The translations under genes were made by a program, and so were the position numbers. Positions 27,201-36,358 of a stretch of DNA of 62,968 nucleotides are shown in pieces. The DNA is taken from contig JAKQEQ010000045.1 in NCBI GenBank assembly GCA_029556545.1, positions 1 to 62,968 on the forward strand, given 5' to 3'. How positions within the stretch are numbered: position 1 is the stretch's first letter; each line of letters begins with the position of its first letter. The stretch is from Candidatus Hydrogenedentota bacterium (GTDB lineage Bacteria > Hydrogenedentota > Hydrogenedentia > Hydrogenedentales > JAGMZX01). The notes under the pieces were generated by a model, which was not told the origin of the DNA, did not search any database, and saw only the letters and a list, made by a program, of their open reading frames with translations.

Positions 27201-30200
27201 GGTGGTCACGAGTATGGTTTGACCCGCGGGACCGTTCGCGCGCGCGATAACACGACCCGAGATCGTGACTACGGCCGCCTTGGCCACGTCGGCGCGCACC
27301 CGATACGTGAACGTGAAAGGCAGCGCGGGCAAGGGCCGCAGCCACGCGAAGAAGAGCGTGCCCGCGTCGCCCGCCTCGGGCAGCAGGAACGCGCCGCCGT
27401 CGTCCCCGACGGACTCGACGAAAGACCAGCCGGCGGGCAAATTTTCCCGCAGGCCGAACGTGCGCAACGGCGTCGTATCCGTTTGCCCAATCGTCACCGT
27501 AATGTCCACCGTCTCTCCAGGGTGAAACAGGCCGTTCTCGCCGCCGGTGCGCGCCAGCGTCATTACGGGCGCCGCGCCCAGCGCAACGGGCAGGCCGAAA
27601 CCGTCTTCGCCGCTCGCGTCCACCACGTAAGACGGCGCCGTGGCGAGTTGGAACGTCCGCAGGAGTTCCTGAAAGCTGATGATCCAGTTCTGCAACGCGT
27701 AGTCGCTGTCATGCGGCGTGCAGTTCTGGTCACCGGCGCCTGGGGCGTAGCCATCCGGCGTGCCAACCTCGCAACGGTAGGCGTTGCCCTTGAATAGTTC
27801 GATAACGCGAAGCGCCTCATCGTAAGTGACGTTGAAATTGCCGTCCGTGTCGGCGCTGTGCGGCCGCTGTTGATCGACGCAGCCGGTAACGTTGACGGTC
27901 CGTCGCGCTTCCGCCGCGTTGCCCGACGTATCGGTCACGACGTAGACCACCTCATAGGTCCCGTTGCGGCTTGTATCTACGGCGGAGGCGTCCACGACAA
28001 TCGCCGTGCTCAGGTCTCCGTCGCAGTTGTCGGCGGAGGTGGCGCCGGGCTCCACGTAGGCCGCGTCGCAGGCCAACGCCAGCGGGTTGGCGCCGTTAAG
28101 CGTGATGATGGGCGCGGTCACATCCCTCACGGTGACCGTGGCGGTGCACTGGGCCGTGTGGTTGCTGGTGTCGCGCACGGTCAGCGTGACCGCGTGATCG
28201 CCCAGGTCGGCGCAAGTGAAGCTCGTGCGCGACGCCCCACGCGCGGCGATGCCGCAGTTGTCCGTGCTGCCGCCGTCGAGATCCGCCGCCGCGATGGTGG
28301 CTATGCCGAGGGCGTTGAGGTCCACCACGAGGTCCCGGCAGACGGCGGTGGGATCGATACTGTCCACCACGGTCACCGTCGCGTTGCATCGGGCGGTGTT
28401 CCCGCTCGTGTCCTCGACCGTCAGGACGACGTTGTTCGCGCCGAGGTTCGCGCAGGTGAAGGTGCTCGGGGCCACGGATCGCGCCGCGAGACCGCATCCG
28501 TCAACGCTCCCATTGTCCACGTCCGCCGAGGCGATCGTCGCTATCCCGCTTGCGTTCAGTTGGACGGTAACGTCGCGGCAGACCGCCGTCGGCGGCGTGT
28601 TGTCCACAATGGTCACGGTGGCGCTGCATTGTGTGCTGAGTCCCGCGATGTCGGTAACGGTGAGAGTGACGGTGTTCGCCCCGAGATTGGCGCACGTGAA
28701 CGTATTCGGCGTCGCGAGGAGCCCGAGTATACCGCAACTGTCCAGGCTGCCGCCGTCGATGTCTATCGCGTCGAGCACGGCCTGGCCCGAGGCGTCGAGC
28801 GCCAGCGTGAAATTCTTGCAGATCGCCGTCGGGTCTATCGTATCGACAATACGCACGGTGCGGACGGCCTGCGGTGCTGCTTGGCCGACAAAGTCTTGAA
28901 CGTCATAGGTAAGCTGATATGTCGCCCCGAGAACCGAGGTGTCCACCGTATCGCCGCCCACCTGCACGTTGATGCTGAGGTCGCCGTCGCAGGCGTCCAG
29001 TGCGGTAAACCCCGGGTCGCTAAAGACGGTTCCGCATTGCACGTCTATATCGCCGCCCACGAGCGTAAGCGCCGGCGGGTTGTCGATGACATTGACGGTT
29101 CGCGTGGCCGCGCCGAGTTGGCCGCCATCGTCCACGACCGAGTAAGTTACCGTGTAAGCACCGCCCTGGTTCGGCTGGACATTGCTCACGGTGCTGATCC
29201 GCGCCGAGAGGTCCAGACCACAGGCATCCAGCGCCGTGGCGCCGGGGTCCGAATAGGTCGGACTGCACTCGATATCCAGCGGGTTGTCTCCTTGCACCGT
29301 GATCACGGGCAACGAGAGGGACTCATATGCGCCGAGGTCGTAAGTCGAGCACGGGAGCGGCAGCCGCAATCGACCCTCGATGTCGTAGATTACGTTTCCG
29401 CGGGAGACTTCCGCGGCTGTGGCGACGCCCGCGTCTATGGCTTCGGATTCCGGCTTGAGACGCAGATCGCCCATGTCCGTTGCGCCGGGGTCGCGCACAA
29501 AGGCGGGATTGCCGTTGAACACGTTCGTTACGACGCCTAACAGTGTCGAAGTCCCCTGAACCAGGCAGGCCTCGAAGACGGACGTTCCCGGGAGCAGATC
29601 GAAGATATCATTTATGATCGTATTGCCGCTTTCCGCGAAGATGCAGTTCGTAACGCGCATGGTGTACGTGGCGAACGACATGTCGTTCACCACGTGGTTG
29701 CCCTGGAGCACCGCCGTATTCCGCGCGAACGTGCAGTTCGTGATCACCGTCTCGTTCGCGAACGAATAGACGGCCCCGCCGGACATCAGGGCGCTATTGT
29801 TGACGAAGACGCTGTTGACGATGCGTAACTCCCCGTTCCGCGTGTAGATGGCTCCTCCGAATTCGATGGCCGAGTTATCGTAGAAGAAGCAGTTGGCCAC
29901 GTCCATCCAGATGGTGGTATATGTCGGTTGGAAGTACAGTCCGGCGCCATTATTGATGCCGTTTCCGTTTCGGATGACGAATCCGTCCAGCCGTGCCTCG
30001 GACGCCCCCACGAAAATGACCTCTCCCGGGCCGGGGCTTTCCACGATCGTCGGGTTCGCGATCCAGTCCCGCTGGTCGCGCGACCCTTCCGTGCCGTTGA
30101 AGCCGCCGTAGAGCGATACTCCCGTCGGAATGGCAAGGTCGTTCTCGGGGTACACGCCCCCCGCAACCCAGATTTCGTCGCCCATCGCGGGCGGAATCGC

Positions 30201-32561
30201 GGCGTAAACGGCGTCGGCGATGCTGGGATACGCGTTCTCCCAACTCGATCCGTTGCCCGCGCCGCCCGCTACGTTTACGTTGACGTAAATGGGCTGTTTG
30301 TCACCGCGCAACTCGAATACGAAGGCGTCGGTCGCGCTCTTATGAACCGCCTGGAATGGGTTCAACGTCGGGAAATTCGGCGAATCGGTGGCGCCGACAC
30401 AATAGACCCGATTGCTCAGGGTCATCGCCACGTTCAGCAAGCGGTCGCTGTGCCGCCCGCCGAGTAATGTGCCGAAACGCAAGACTCCGGCCAGTATCAG
30501 GTCCGGCGACCCGAAGTTCAACTCCAGCAGAAGCCCGTCATAAGCGAGCGGGTCGTCGTCCGGTTCCTGACCGGGGTTCAACGCGTCCTGAAACCGTCCC
30601 ACCATGAGCGCGTCGGGGAACTGTTCCGGCTTCGAATTCGAGAACCCGCAGGCGAAATGGCGCTGCGTTCCCGCCGCCATGCGCAGCAGCCGGTCATCGC
30701 CCTCGCCGCCAAGATACGCGGAGAACTGGAGGTTGAAGTCGTCAAGACCCCCGAAGTCCAACTTGGCGCCGAACCCGTCCTTTGATGCGCCGCCCAAACC
30801 GTTGTTCAGCGCGCCGAGTACGCCGTTCACGCCACCCGGAAGCGTGGGCGAATTCGTCTCACCGACAAGGAACAGCTTCGTAGGGATGGTAAACCCCTCG
30901 TTCGAGATGTCGTGAACGGCGTCATCGCCCGGGCCACCGAAATACGAGCAGTACCGCAATACGTCGGTCGGGTCCGTGGCGACCATGTTCAGCGTCGCGA
31001 AAAAGCCGTCCCGGTCGCCGCCGCCGAACCCGGGTTGCAGCGCGTTTCCCTGTTGCGGCAGCCCCGCGCGGGCCCACCCCCCGATAATCACGCGGTTCCC
31101 GTCGCGGAAGGCGATGCCCTCGGCCCTGGCGTCGGGCGCGCCCAACCAACTCGAGAAATTCACGGCAGGCGGCGTTGCCGGCGCGGCCGGATTGTAGGCT
31201 ATCCGCGCGGCGAAGGCGTCTGTGAACGGCTGGGCGCCCGGCCCGACAAAGGGCACGGCCGCAGTCGGCAGGTCCGTCGAAGACGTATAGCCGGCGATAC
31301 AGGGGTTCGTTGTGGCTTGCACCACGCTGACCGCGGTGATAACGTCGTTATCCGAACCCCCGAAATAGGTCGAAAAGGCGAGGGACTTGTTCCTCGCGTC
31401 GTACCCGATGATGAATCCGTCGGTCTTGCCGGTGGCGCCGGTATTGTTGAGCAGCGTTTCGCCGTTGATCGGGTTGAGGATCGGGAAGTTCGGGGAGGCC
31501 GTCGCGCCCACGAGATAGACCAATGGGGCGGAGCCCAAGTCCACGAGCGACATGTCCCGTGGAACGTCATCGGCCGCGCCGCCGAAGTACAGCGCCCACA
31601 CCAGCCCGAATTCGCCCGTCACGCTCGGGTCCAGGCGCAGAAGAAAGATGTCCCGGCCGCTGGACCTTTGCGTGCCCTCGGTCTCGGGAAAATCCGTCGA
31701 GAGCGTTGACCCGGCCACGTAGATCTGCCGCTCGCCGCCCGCCAGTTCGAATCCGCCCACCGCCCACCCCTCGTCATCAAGGGAGCCTCCCAAGAACGTG
31801 CTGTACGTCAATACCGGATCGATGACCAGCAGGCGCGCCGTGTCGTAGGCGTCCACGGCAAATCCGACCTCAAACTCCCCGTAGCGCACGTAGTGGGCCG
31901 GGACCTGCAGGCGTTCTCCCGCAACTTCCTGGTATGCCTCGGGGGGATGATGCACGAACGCGCCCCCGTCCATCGTTACCAGCAGCGCGCCATCCGGCAG
32001 CAAATCGATTGCCTGCGCGCCCTCGAAGGTCATCCGCACCTTGCCGGGGTCCGCGCCCGGCGCGACCTCGAAGTCGAACTCGATCTCTCCCTCGCGGCCG
32101 TAATACACCAAGTCCACCCCGGGAAACACAGCGGGGTATCGCACGCGCCCGTAAAGCGGGACATTCTCGCGCCAAAGCGCCGGGTCGTTCCCGAGGAAAT
32201 ACTGGGCCCGCGCCGCGAGCGGCGCTTCGCCCACCAGCCGCGAATGCGACGAAACCGCTTGGTCTTGGGCCTTGCCGCCGGGGAAGCGCACCCCCAGCGT
32301 TTCCGAGGGTGCGCCGTCCCGCCCGGGAAAACTCAGGATCGCGCCGTCGTCCGACAAGTACAGCCGATACCCCGACCCCCGCGCGAGAAAGGCGGCGGAT
32401 TCGCCCATCTGGCCTACATTCGGCTCGAAACAGAGCGGCATCCCGTCGAGGACGCGGATAGCCTCGTCGGGCGGCATGGCTGCCGCATCGAGGGCCGCCC
32501 ACGCGCCGATTGCGGCTACGATGCCCACCGCCAACGCCGGGAATATCGGGTCTTTTCTCAT
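24240..32561 (-). CDS. Giant modular surface protein (SBBP, beta-helix, DUF5011/HYR, EF-hand/dockerin-like, TSP3)
   Basis: 2773 residues from ATG 32561 (GGAG ten bases upstream; a TTG six codons earlier is possible). Order: signal peptide (1-28); DUF7948/SBBP propeller region (about 30-755) with at least six FGG..DD repeats; parallel beta-helix (about 757-1070) with GGAIYTRNG and GGAVYSF turns; Ig-like DUF5011 and HYR modules (about 1080-1555 and 1780-2195, roughly six DUF5011-like and five HYR-like). Between these blocks lies a segment with an EF-hand loop DTDGNFNVTYDE and a DSDY half-motif (about 1560-1640). Then EGEGEGE (about 2195), a carboxypeptidase-regulatory fold, TSP3 calcium repeats (about 2294-2380), a second beta-helix, another regulatory fold, CCGGCG, a hydrophobic helix and RRRRN. 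Exported and probably envelope-anchored; ligand unknown. Confidence 0.9.
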   Translation of the reverse strand: MRKDPIFPALAVGIVAAIGAWAALDAAAMPPDEAIRVLDGMPLCFEPNVGQMGESAAFLARGSGYRLYLSDDGAILSFPGRDGAPSETLGVRFPGGKAQDQAVSSHSRLVGEAPLAARAQYFLGNDPALWRENVPLYGRVRYPAVFPGVDLVYYGREGEIEFDFEVAPGADPGKVRMTFEGAQAIDLLPDGALLVTMDGGAFVHHPPEAYQEVAGERLQVPAHYVRYGEFEVGFAVDAYDTARLLVIDPVLTYSTFLGGSLDDEGWAVGGFELAGGERQIYVAGSTLSTDFPETEGTQRSSGRDIFLLRLDPSVTGEFGLVWALYFGGAADDVPRDMSLVDLGSAPLVYLVGATASPNFPILNPINGETLLNNTGATGKTDGFIIGYDARNKSLAFSTYFGGSDNDVITAVSVVQATTNPCIAGYTSSTDLPTAAVPFVGPGAQPFTDAFAARIAYNPAAPATPPAVNFSSWLGAPDARAEGIAFRDGNRVIIGGWARAGLPQQGNALQPGFGGGDRDGFFATLNMVATDPTDVLRYCSYFGGPGDDAVHDISNEGFTIPTKLFLVGETNSPTLPGGVNGVLGALNNGLGGASKDGFGAKLDFGGLDDFNLQFSAYLGGEGDDRLLRMAAGTQRHFACGFSNSKPEQFPDALMVGRFQDALNPGQEPDDDPLAYDGLLLELNFGSPDLILAGVLRFGTLLGGRHSDRLLNVAMTLSNRVYCVGATDSPNFPTLNPFQAVHKSATDAFVFELRGDKQPIYVNVNVAGGAGNGSSWENAYPSIADAVYAAIPPAMGDEIWVAGGVYPENDLAIPTGVSLYGGFNGTEGSRDQRDWIANPTIVESPGPGEVIFVGASEARLDGFVIRNGNGINNGAGLYFQPTYTTIWMDVANCFFYDNSAIEFGGAIYTRNGELRIVNSVFVNNSALMSGGAVYSFANETVITNCTFARNTAVLQGNHVVNDMSFATYTMRVTNCIFAESGNTIINDIFDLLPGTSVFEACLVQGTSTLLGVVTNVFNGNPAFVRDPGATDMGDLRLKPESEAIDAGVATAAEVSRGNVIYDIEGRLRLPLPCSTYDLGAYESLSLPVITVQGDNPLDIECSPTYSDPGATALDACGLDLSARISTVSNVQPNQGGAYTVTYSVVDDGGQLGAATRTVNVIDNPPALTLVGGDIDVQCGTVFSDPGFTALDACDGDLSINVQVGGDTVDTSVLGATYQLTYDVQDFVGQAAPQAVRTVRIVDTIDPTAICKNFTLALDASGQAVLDAIDIDGGSLDSCGILGLLATPNTFTCANLGANTVTLTVTDIAGLSTQCSATVTIVDNTPPTAVCRDVTVQLNASGIATIASADVDNGSVDGCGLAARSVAPSTFTCANLGANNVVLTVEDTSGNTARCNATVTVVDSIDPTAVCRDLVVDLNALGIATIAAADLDGGSTDNCGIAARGASRTSFTCADLGDHAVTLTVRDTSNHTAQCTATVTVRDVTAPIITLNGANPLALACDAAYVEPGATSADNCDGDLSTAIVVDASAVDTSRNGTYEVVYVVTDTSGNAAEARRTVNVTGCVDQQRPHSADTDGNFNVTYDEALRVIELFKGNAYRCEVGTPDGYAPGAGDQNCTPHDSDYALQNWIISFQELLRTFQLATAPSYVVDASGEDGFGLPVALGAAPVMTLARTGGENGLFHPGETVDITVTIGQTDTTPLRTFGLRENLPAGWSFVESVGDDGGAFLLPEAGDAGTLFFAWLRPLPALPFTFTYRVRADVAKAAVVTISGRVIARANGPAGQTILVTTDLTEFEDLTSPLITILGENPVVVECGALYVDAGATAWDDVDGNLTPQIQVANPVDTGARGTYEVEYAVTDAAGNTAIEKRTVEVVDTIRPNVTLLGANPLQIECRGVFNDPGATATDTCDGNLTVFINVDAGAVDPDTPGAYPVVYTVDDYSGNVATATRTVLVVDSMRPTLTLIGANPLQLECGAVFTDPGATATDSCDGDLTEFVEVDTSGLNTGAAGQYTVTYRVEDASGNAATTTRTVRIVDTTPPVARCRNATVNLNAEGQVAIMPGHVDNSSTDNCGPPLLAVTPNTFDCGDLGAHVVTLTATDGVGNTSACNATVTVQDVTRPTAICRDITIVLGTTNTAIISPAQIDNGSADNCGVVTLAVTPDTFDCDNVGLNAVLLTVIDASGNTRTCVATVLIEGPNCPGEGEGEGEPPAAGALLNVRVRSVDTLAPVGYAVVRVEPGRWVVSHNEDGLYQVIVPTVGNHQVYVTAEGYQSSMQDVFVPSLTATISVDFQLSARPEVRVDTDGDGLTDADEVSLYGTDPNTPDTDGDGMSDLFEIEYRLDPFNVTDPQNPNRPIGPDHDLDRDGMTNLAEFHAGSNPRDRLSPWRSYYISPVPGPQGDGSPERPYRDVQTAIDSVQSAMPMAGKQTPTAEMPVNCVLLPGVFEEDVRLAEGFHMLAAEADATVIEGTVYGAKGAKLVNLEVRESPGKQAGAPLIVIGDEDMELRGVVVAGRPGGAATGVRFDGIGPAFARMTDCVLFNLATGVEVTGAIPLIRRTQFSGIKGDGIVFREPEFDPGVNTFGAVTDANSGWNRFENVGGSAVVNQRAEPIVMQNNDWDTDNAAQVDALIQGPAVFEPFLAKGSGLFPSSIIATVWDATTRARITNGAASIQPGGAQPVTDNVDGVYTFSAIPAGQYSVRVEAAGYAPMTQTVTVGGAEQASIIFAMRTGNEPPKPDCCGGCGKVNLDRPEGRRLAAGNTLVAVVTAALAVLVRRRRN

Positions 32562-32763
32562 GCCCAAGTCACTCCGCAACTTTTCCCACTATACGTAGTA
32601 TATCCGAAAACGGCCAAAACCCCAAGTCGTTCCGCAAAACAGCCACCTCACCGACCGCGTTTCTTACACGCGCCAACGGCCAAGCCAAGCCCCGCTTTCA
32701 CGGCCAACGAAGCGCGCGGGCTGCCGCGCGAAGCCGCCGAGAATGTCGGGGTCGGCGACAGAC

Positions 32764-32970
32764 CTAACGCTTCGGCAAGCTAATGACCTGAATACGTCCT
32801 GGTACCGGTTCCACATGCTTCTTGTCCAGCAGACCGGGATTGAGGCTCAGGGCGAGGTCCGTAAACGCGCAGAACACCTCGATGCGCTCAGCGACCGGCA
32901 ATGATCGAAACCATCGGGTCTTGGCCTCGATGGTTTCCTCCGCCCAGTCATGGGAAACGTAGCCTTGCAT
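32764..32970 (-). CDS. Small conserved-looking protein of unknown function
   Basis: 68 residues, starting at ATG 32970. The sequence has ordinary composition with a helix-rich pattern: EAKTRWFRSLPVAERIEVF, then FTDLALSLNPGLLDKKH and a C-terminal PVPGRIQVISLP strand. I recall similar short proteins (RWF-x-SL-x(3)-ER ... NP ... PVPGR) in other bacteria but cannot assign a role. There is no export signal. It lies between the start of the giant surface gene and the aldehyde dehydrogenase, with a weak ribosome site and no partner gene next to it. Confidence 0.55.
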   Translation of the reverse strand: MQGYVSHDWAEETIEAKTRWFRSLPVAERIEVFCAFTDLALSLNPGLLDKKHVEPVPGRIQVISLPKR

Positions 32971-33018
32971 GGCTGCAGCTTACCAGACCCCGCAACGGGC
33001 ATCAATCGGGGGACCAGG

Positions 33019-33111
33019 ATGGACGAAATGGACGGAATGGACGGAATGGACAGGACAGACGATGGCAGGGGAATCTAGTCCATCCTGTCCATATCGTCCA
33101 TCCGGTCCATA
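33019..33111. repeat. Inverted 9-bp tandem arrays (ATGGACGGA and GTCCATATC types)
   Basis: Four ATGGACGNN units (33019-33054) face three and a half GTCCATNNN units (33079-33111). The two arrays are reverse complements in type, so the transcript could fold into a long hairpin upstream of the aldehyde dehydrogenase gene. Confidence 0.9.
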
Positions 33112-33182
33112 GGCTTGTCCCTCGCGGAACCCGCTACGTATAATCACCCTCTGCTTTGCCGAGCAAACCCGAGGGATCTGTC

Positions 33183-34577
33183 ATGACGAAAGAACTGCGC
33201 GTAATCAATCCGTACACCGAGGAAACCGCACTTACCCTGCCCATGCTCGCGCCCGGCGACGTGGACCGCGTCGTAAGCAGCGCGCGCAAGGCGTTCGAGG
33301 GCTGGCGTTGGTCCACGTCCGCCGAGCGCCGAGCCCTGTGCGAGCGGTTCCTCGATGCCTTCGACGGCAACCGCGACGAAATCGCCCGGAATATCTCGCT
33401 GCAGATGGGGCGGCCCATAAAGCACGCGCACAACGAGGTGAACACCACGCTCGACCGCGCCCGGCACATGATCGCCATCGCCGAAGAGACGCTGCGGGAC
33501 GAGTACCTGCCGGAAAAGCCGGGTTTCGTGCGCTATATCCGCCACGAACCGCTCGGTGTCGTGCTCGATATCGCCGCGTGGAATTATCCGCTCCTCATCG
33601 CCGTCAACGTCATCGTGCCCGCCGTGCTCGCGGGCAACGCGGTCATCATCAAGCATTCGAGCCGCACGCCCCTATGCGGACGCGCCTTTGTCGACGCCTT
33701 CGAGAAAGCCGGCGCGCCCGAGGGTCTTGTCCAGGACATCTACGCCGATCACGCGGTCACCGAGGGGTTCATTCGGCATCCGGGCGTCAACTACGTCTCC
33801 TTCACCGGGTCCGTGCGCGGCGGCCATGAGGTGGTTCAGAGCGCCAGGGACAAATTCATGCACGTCGGTCTCGAACTCGGCGGCAAGGACCCCGCTTACG
33901 TCTGCGCCGACGCCCCGTTCGACTTCACCGTCGCGAACACGGTCGATGGTGTGCTCTACAACGCGGGCCAGTCTTGCTGCGCCGTCGAGCGCATCTACGT
34001 CGAGCAATCGATTTACGACCGATTTGTCGAGGCTTACGTCGCCGAAACCCGCCGCTATGCCGTCCTCGGCGACCCGTCGACCGAGAGAACCACCATGGGG
34101 CCGATGGCGACCAGGTCGGCCCCGGCGTTTCTCGAAGGGCAGGTACGCGACGCCGTGGCGCGCGGCGGGCGGCTTGTGGTGGGGTTCGACGAGTTCGTCA
34201 AGCCCGCTACGGGCTGGTTTTGTCCGCCGGCGGTGGTCGCGGACGCGCCCCAGGACTGCTCGCTCATGCGGGAGGAGAGTTTCGGCCCCGTCGTCGGCAT
34301 TCTGCCGGTCGCGAACGACGAGGAAGCCGTCCGCCTCATGAACGACAGCCCCTATGGCCTTACCGCGTCGGTCTGGACCGCGGACCTCGATCGCGCCAGG
34401 CGCATCGGTGAACGCATCGAGACCGGGACTTTTTTCATGAACCGCTGCGACTATCTCGACCCGGCCCTGCCCTGGACCGGCGTCAAGGACACTGGCAAGG
34501 GCGCCAGCCTGTCGCACTACGGCCTGCTCCAGCTTACGCAACTCAAGAGCATGCACCTCCGCGTCGCGATGCCGTGA
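33183..34577 (+). CDS. NAD(P)-dependent aldehyde dehydrogenase
   Basis: 464 residues from ATG 33183 (GAGGGA upstream); an ATG nine codons earlier lacks a site. It oxidises an aldehyde to the carboxylate in the cytoplasm. The oxyanion Asn134 lies in AAWNYP, the general base Glu231 in LELGGKDP, and the nucleophile Cys265 in NAGQSCCA. FTGSVRGG is the cofactor loop and EESFGPVVGI the C-terminal family motif. Length and motifs are those of class 3/succinate-semialdehyde-type enzymes, but the substrate is not readable. It is convergent with tyrS (16 bases). Confidence 0.94.
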   Translation: MTKELRVINPYTEETALTLPMLAPGDVDRVVSSARKAFEGWRWSTSAERRALCERFLDAFDGNRDEIARNISLQMGRPIKHAHNEVNTTLDRARHMIAIAEETLRDEYLPEKPGFVRYIRHEPLGVVLDIAAWNYPLLIAVNVIVPAVLAGNAVIIKHSSRTPLCGRAFVDAFEKAGAPEGLVQDIYADHAVTEGFIRHPGVNYVSFTGSVRGGHEVVQSARDKFMHVGLELGGKDPAYVCADAPFDFTVANTVDGVLYNAGQSCCAVERIYVEQSIYDRFVEAYVAETRRYAVLGDPSTERTTMGPMATRSAPAFLEGQVRDAVARGGRLVVGFDEFVKPATGWFCPPAVVADAPQDCSLMREESFGPVVGILPVANDEEAVRLMNDSPYGLTASVWTADLDRARRIGERIETGTFFMNRCDYLDPALPWTGVKDTGKGASLSHYGLLQLTQLKSMHLRVAMP

Positions 34578-34593
34578 AAATCGAGCAGCGCGG

Positions 34594-35868
34594 TTACGCC
34601 GTGAAGCGAAGCAGGTGGTAGTTCCGTTTGCCCGTGCGGACCACGGCGATATCGCCGGCGAGGCACGCGGCCGGCGTCAGCTTGGCGTCCTCCGCGTCGA
34701 TGCGCTCGTTGTTCAGGTACAGGCCGCCGTTCTTCACAAGCCGCCGCACCTCGCCCTTGCTCGAAAACACGCCCGCCTCGACAAGCGCGTCGAGCAGCAG
34801 GCGGTCCCCGCCGAGCGCCGCCCGTGGCAAGGTCGCGCTGGGCGCCTCGCTGAAGACGTCCTCGAGCGTTGCCTGGTCCAGCCCGCGCAAGTCCCCGCCG
34901 AACAACGCGTCGGACGCCTTGACCGCGTTCGCAAGCGCCGCCGCGCCGTGTACCATGCGCGTGGTTTCCTCGGCCAGTCGGCGCTGCGCCGCGCGCTTGT
35001 GAGGTTCCTCGGCCACGGCGCGGTCGAGTTCGGCGATGGCCTCGTGATCGAGGAATGTGAAGAACCGGATCAGCCGCGGCGTGTCCGCATCCGCCTGGTT
35101 GATCCAGAATTGATAGAAGCGATACGGCGAGGTGCGCCCTGGGTCCAGCCAGACGCTGCCGCTTTCGGTCTTGCCGAACTTCGTGCCGTCGGCCTTCGTG
35201 ATGAGCGGGAACGTGAGGCCGTAGGTGTCCTTGCGCAGCAGGCGGCGGGTGAGGTCCATGCCCGCCACGATGTTGCCCCACTGGTCGCTGCCGCCAATCT
35301 GGAGCCGGCAATCGTGCTGCCCGCATAGATGCAGGAAATCATAAGCCTGCAACAGGCTGTAGCTGAACTCCGTGTACGAGATGCCATGCTCGCGGTCTTC
35401 GAGCCGCTGGCGCACCGAGTCCTTCGTCAGCATGGCGTTGACGCTGAAATGCTTGCCGATGTCGCGGAGGAAATCGAGCAGCGGCAGGCCGCAGAGCCAG
35501 TCCGCGTTGTTGCGCAGCGTGGCCGCGTGTGCGCCTTCGAAATCGAGAAACTGCTCGAGTTGCCGGCGGATACCGGCCACGTTCGCCTCGACCTGCTCCT
35601 TCGTCAGCAGGCTGCGTTCATCAGACTTGCCGCTCGGGTCGCCGATAAGCCCCGTGCCGCCGCCGACGAGCGCGATGGGGGCATGGCCCGCCCGCTGGAA
35701 CCGGGCAAGACCGAGCGCGGGGAGCAGATGCCCGATGTGCAGGCTGTCCGCCGTCGGGTCGAACCCGCAATACAGCGTCATCGGTCCCTTTTCGAGCTCG
35801 GCGGCCAGTTCCTCATGGGTGACCTGATGCACAATGCCGCGCCAGGTCAAATCTTCGAACAGGGTCAT
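34594..35868 (-). CDS. tyrS: Tyrosyl-tRNA synthetase
   Basis: 424 residues, class I synthetase charging tRNA-Tyr. ATG 35868 has GGAGGCGC just upstream. CGFDPTADSLHIGH puts the HIGH motif at 44-47. GGSDQWGNIVAG is the tyrosine pocket and KFGKT (about 231-235) stands for KMSKS. The last 60 residues are an S4 RNA-binding domain (GEVRRLVKNGGLYLNNERI). All of this matches bacterial TyrRS of the TyrS type. No T-box leader was noticed in the 283 bases upstream. Confidence 0.98.
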   Translation of the reverse strand: MTLFEDLTWRGIVHQVTHEELAAELEKGPMTLYCGFDPTADSLHIGHLLPALGLARFQRAGHAPIALVGGGTGLIGDPSGKSDERSLLTKEQVEANVAGIRRQLEQFLDFEGAHAATLRNNADWLCGLPLLDFLRDIGKHFSVNAMLTKDSVRQRLEDREHGISYTEFSYSLLQAYDFLHLCGQHDCRLQIGGSDQWGNIVAGMDLTRRLLRKDTYGLTFPLITKADGTKFGKTESGSVWLDPGRTSPYRFYQFWINQADADTPRLIRFFTFLDHEAIAELDRAVAEEPHKRAAQRRLAEETTRMVHGAAALANAVKASDALFGGDLRGLDQATLEDVFSEAPSATLPRAALGGDRLLLDALVEAGVFSSKGEVRRLVKNGGLYLNNERIDAEDAKLTPAACLAGDIAVVRTGKRNYHLLRFTA

Positions 35869-36151
35869 AATGCGCCTCCACAGCGGTGCTTCTCACGGCC
35901 CGTACGCCACGTGCGGACGTTGCCTGTACCGGGCAAGGACGCACAAGCATGGTTTCGGGGAAGGCGGCACGCGCCGTCCGGCTACTCTACCAAAGCGCCG
36001 GAAAATCGCGCAAGAACCGTTTGGACGGCCAACAGGCAACCACGCGATGGGATCATCGCGCGAGCACGGTGAGTGGATTCGCGGCGGCTTGCGCGGCGTT
36101 CACAAATCGCATACGATACACCACGTCAGACCAGCGTAAGGGAAGCCCGTC

Positions 36152-36358
36152 ATGAAAACGGTGATGGACGAAGCAAGACTGAAACAACTAGTCAAAGAGG
36201 CCCTTATTGACATTCTCGACGAACGGCGCGAGTACCTTTCCGAACTGCTTGTTGAAGCCATCGAAGATGTAGCCATGGTGAGGGCCATTCAGGAGGAGGA
36301 GCATACGCCGGAAGTCGCCAGGGACGACATTCTGCGCCGCTTGGACGACGTCTCGTGA
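36152..36358 (+). CDS. Antitoxin-like small protein of a RelE/ParE-type locus
   Basis: 68 residues; ATG 36152 follows AAGGGAAG. Acidic and helical: LKQLVKEALIDILDERREYLSELLVEAIEDVAMVRAIQEEEHTPEVARDDILRRL. The pattern V(E)xIEDxAxxRAIxE...T..V.R..I is what I recall for short antitoxins paired with RelE/ParE toxins. The next frame starts at GTG within its stop (GTGA overlap), the classic antitoxin-toxin arrangement, but that toxin is truncated. It may therefore be an orphan antitoxin. Confidence 0.7.
   Translation: MKTVMDEARLKQLVKEALIDILDERREYLSELLVEAIEDVAMVRAIQEEEHTPEVARDDILRRLDDVS

Noticed and set aside
27858-29540. 560-codon plus-strand frame
   Set aside because: Antisense to the repetitive HYR/DUF5011 part of the giant surface protein; its own repeats only mirror that gene.
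33019-33111. CRISPR-like array
   Set aside because: Units are 9 bp and contiguous without unique spacers; this is a simple tandem repeat.
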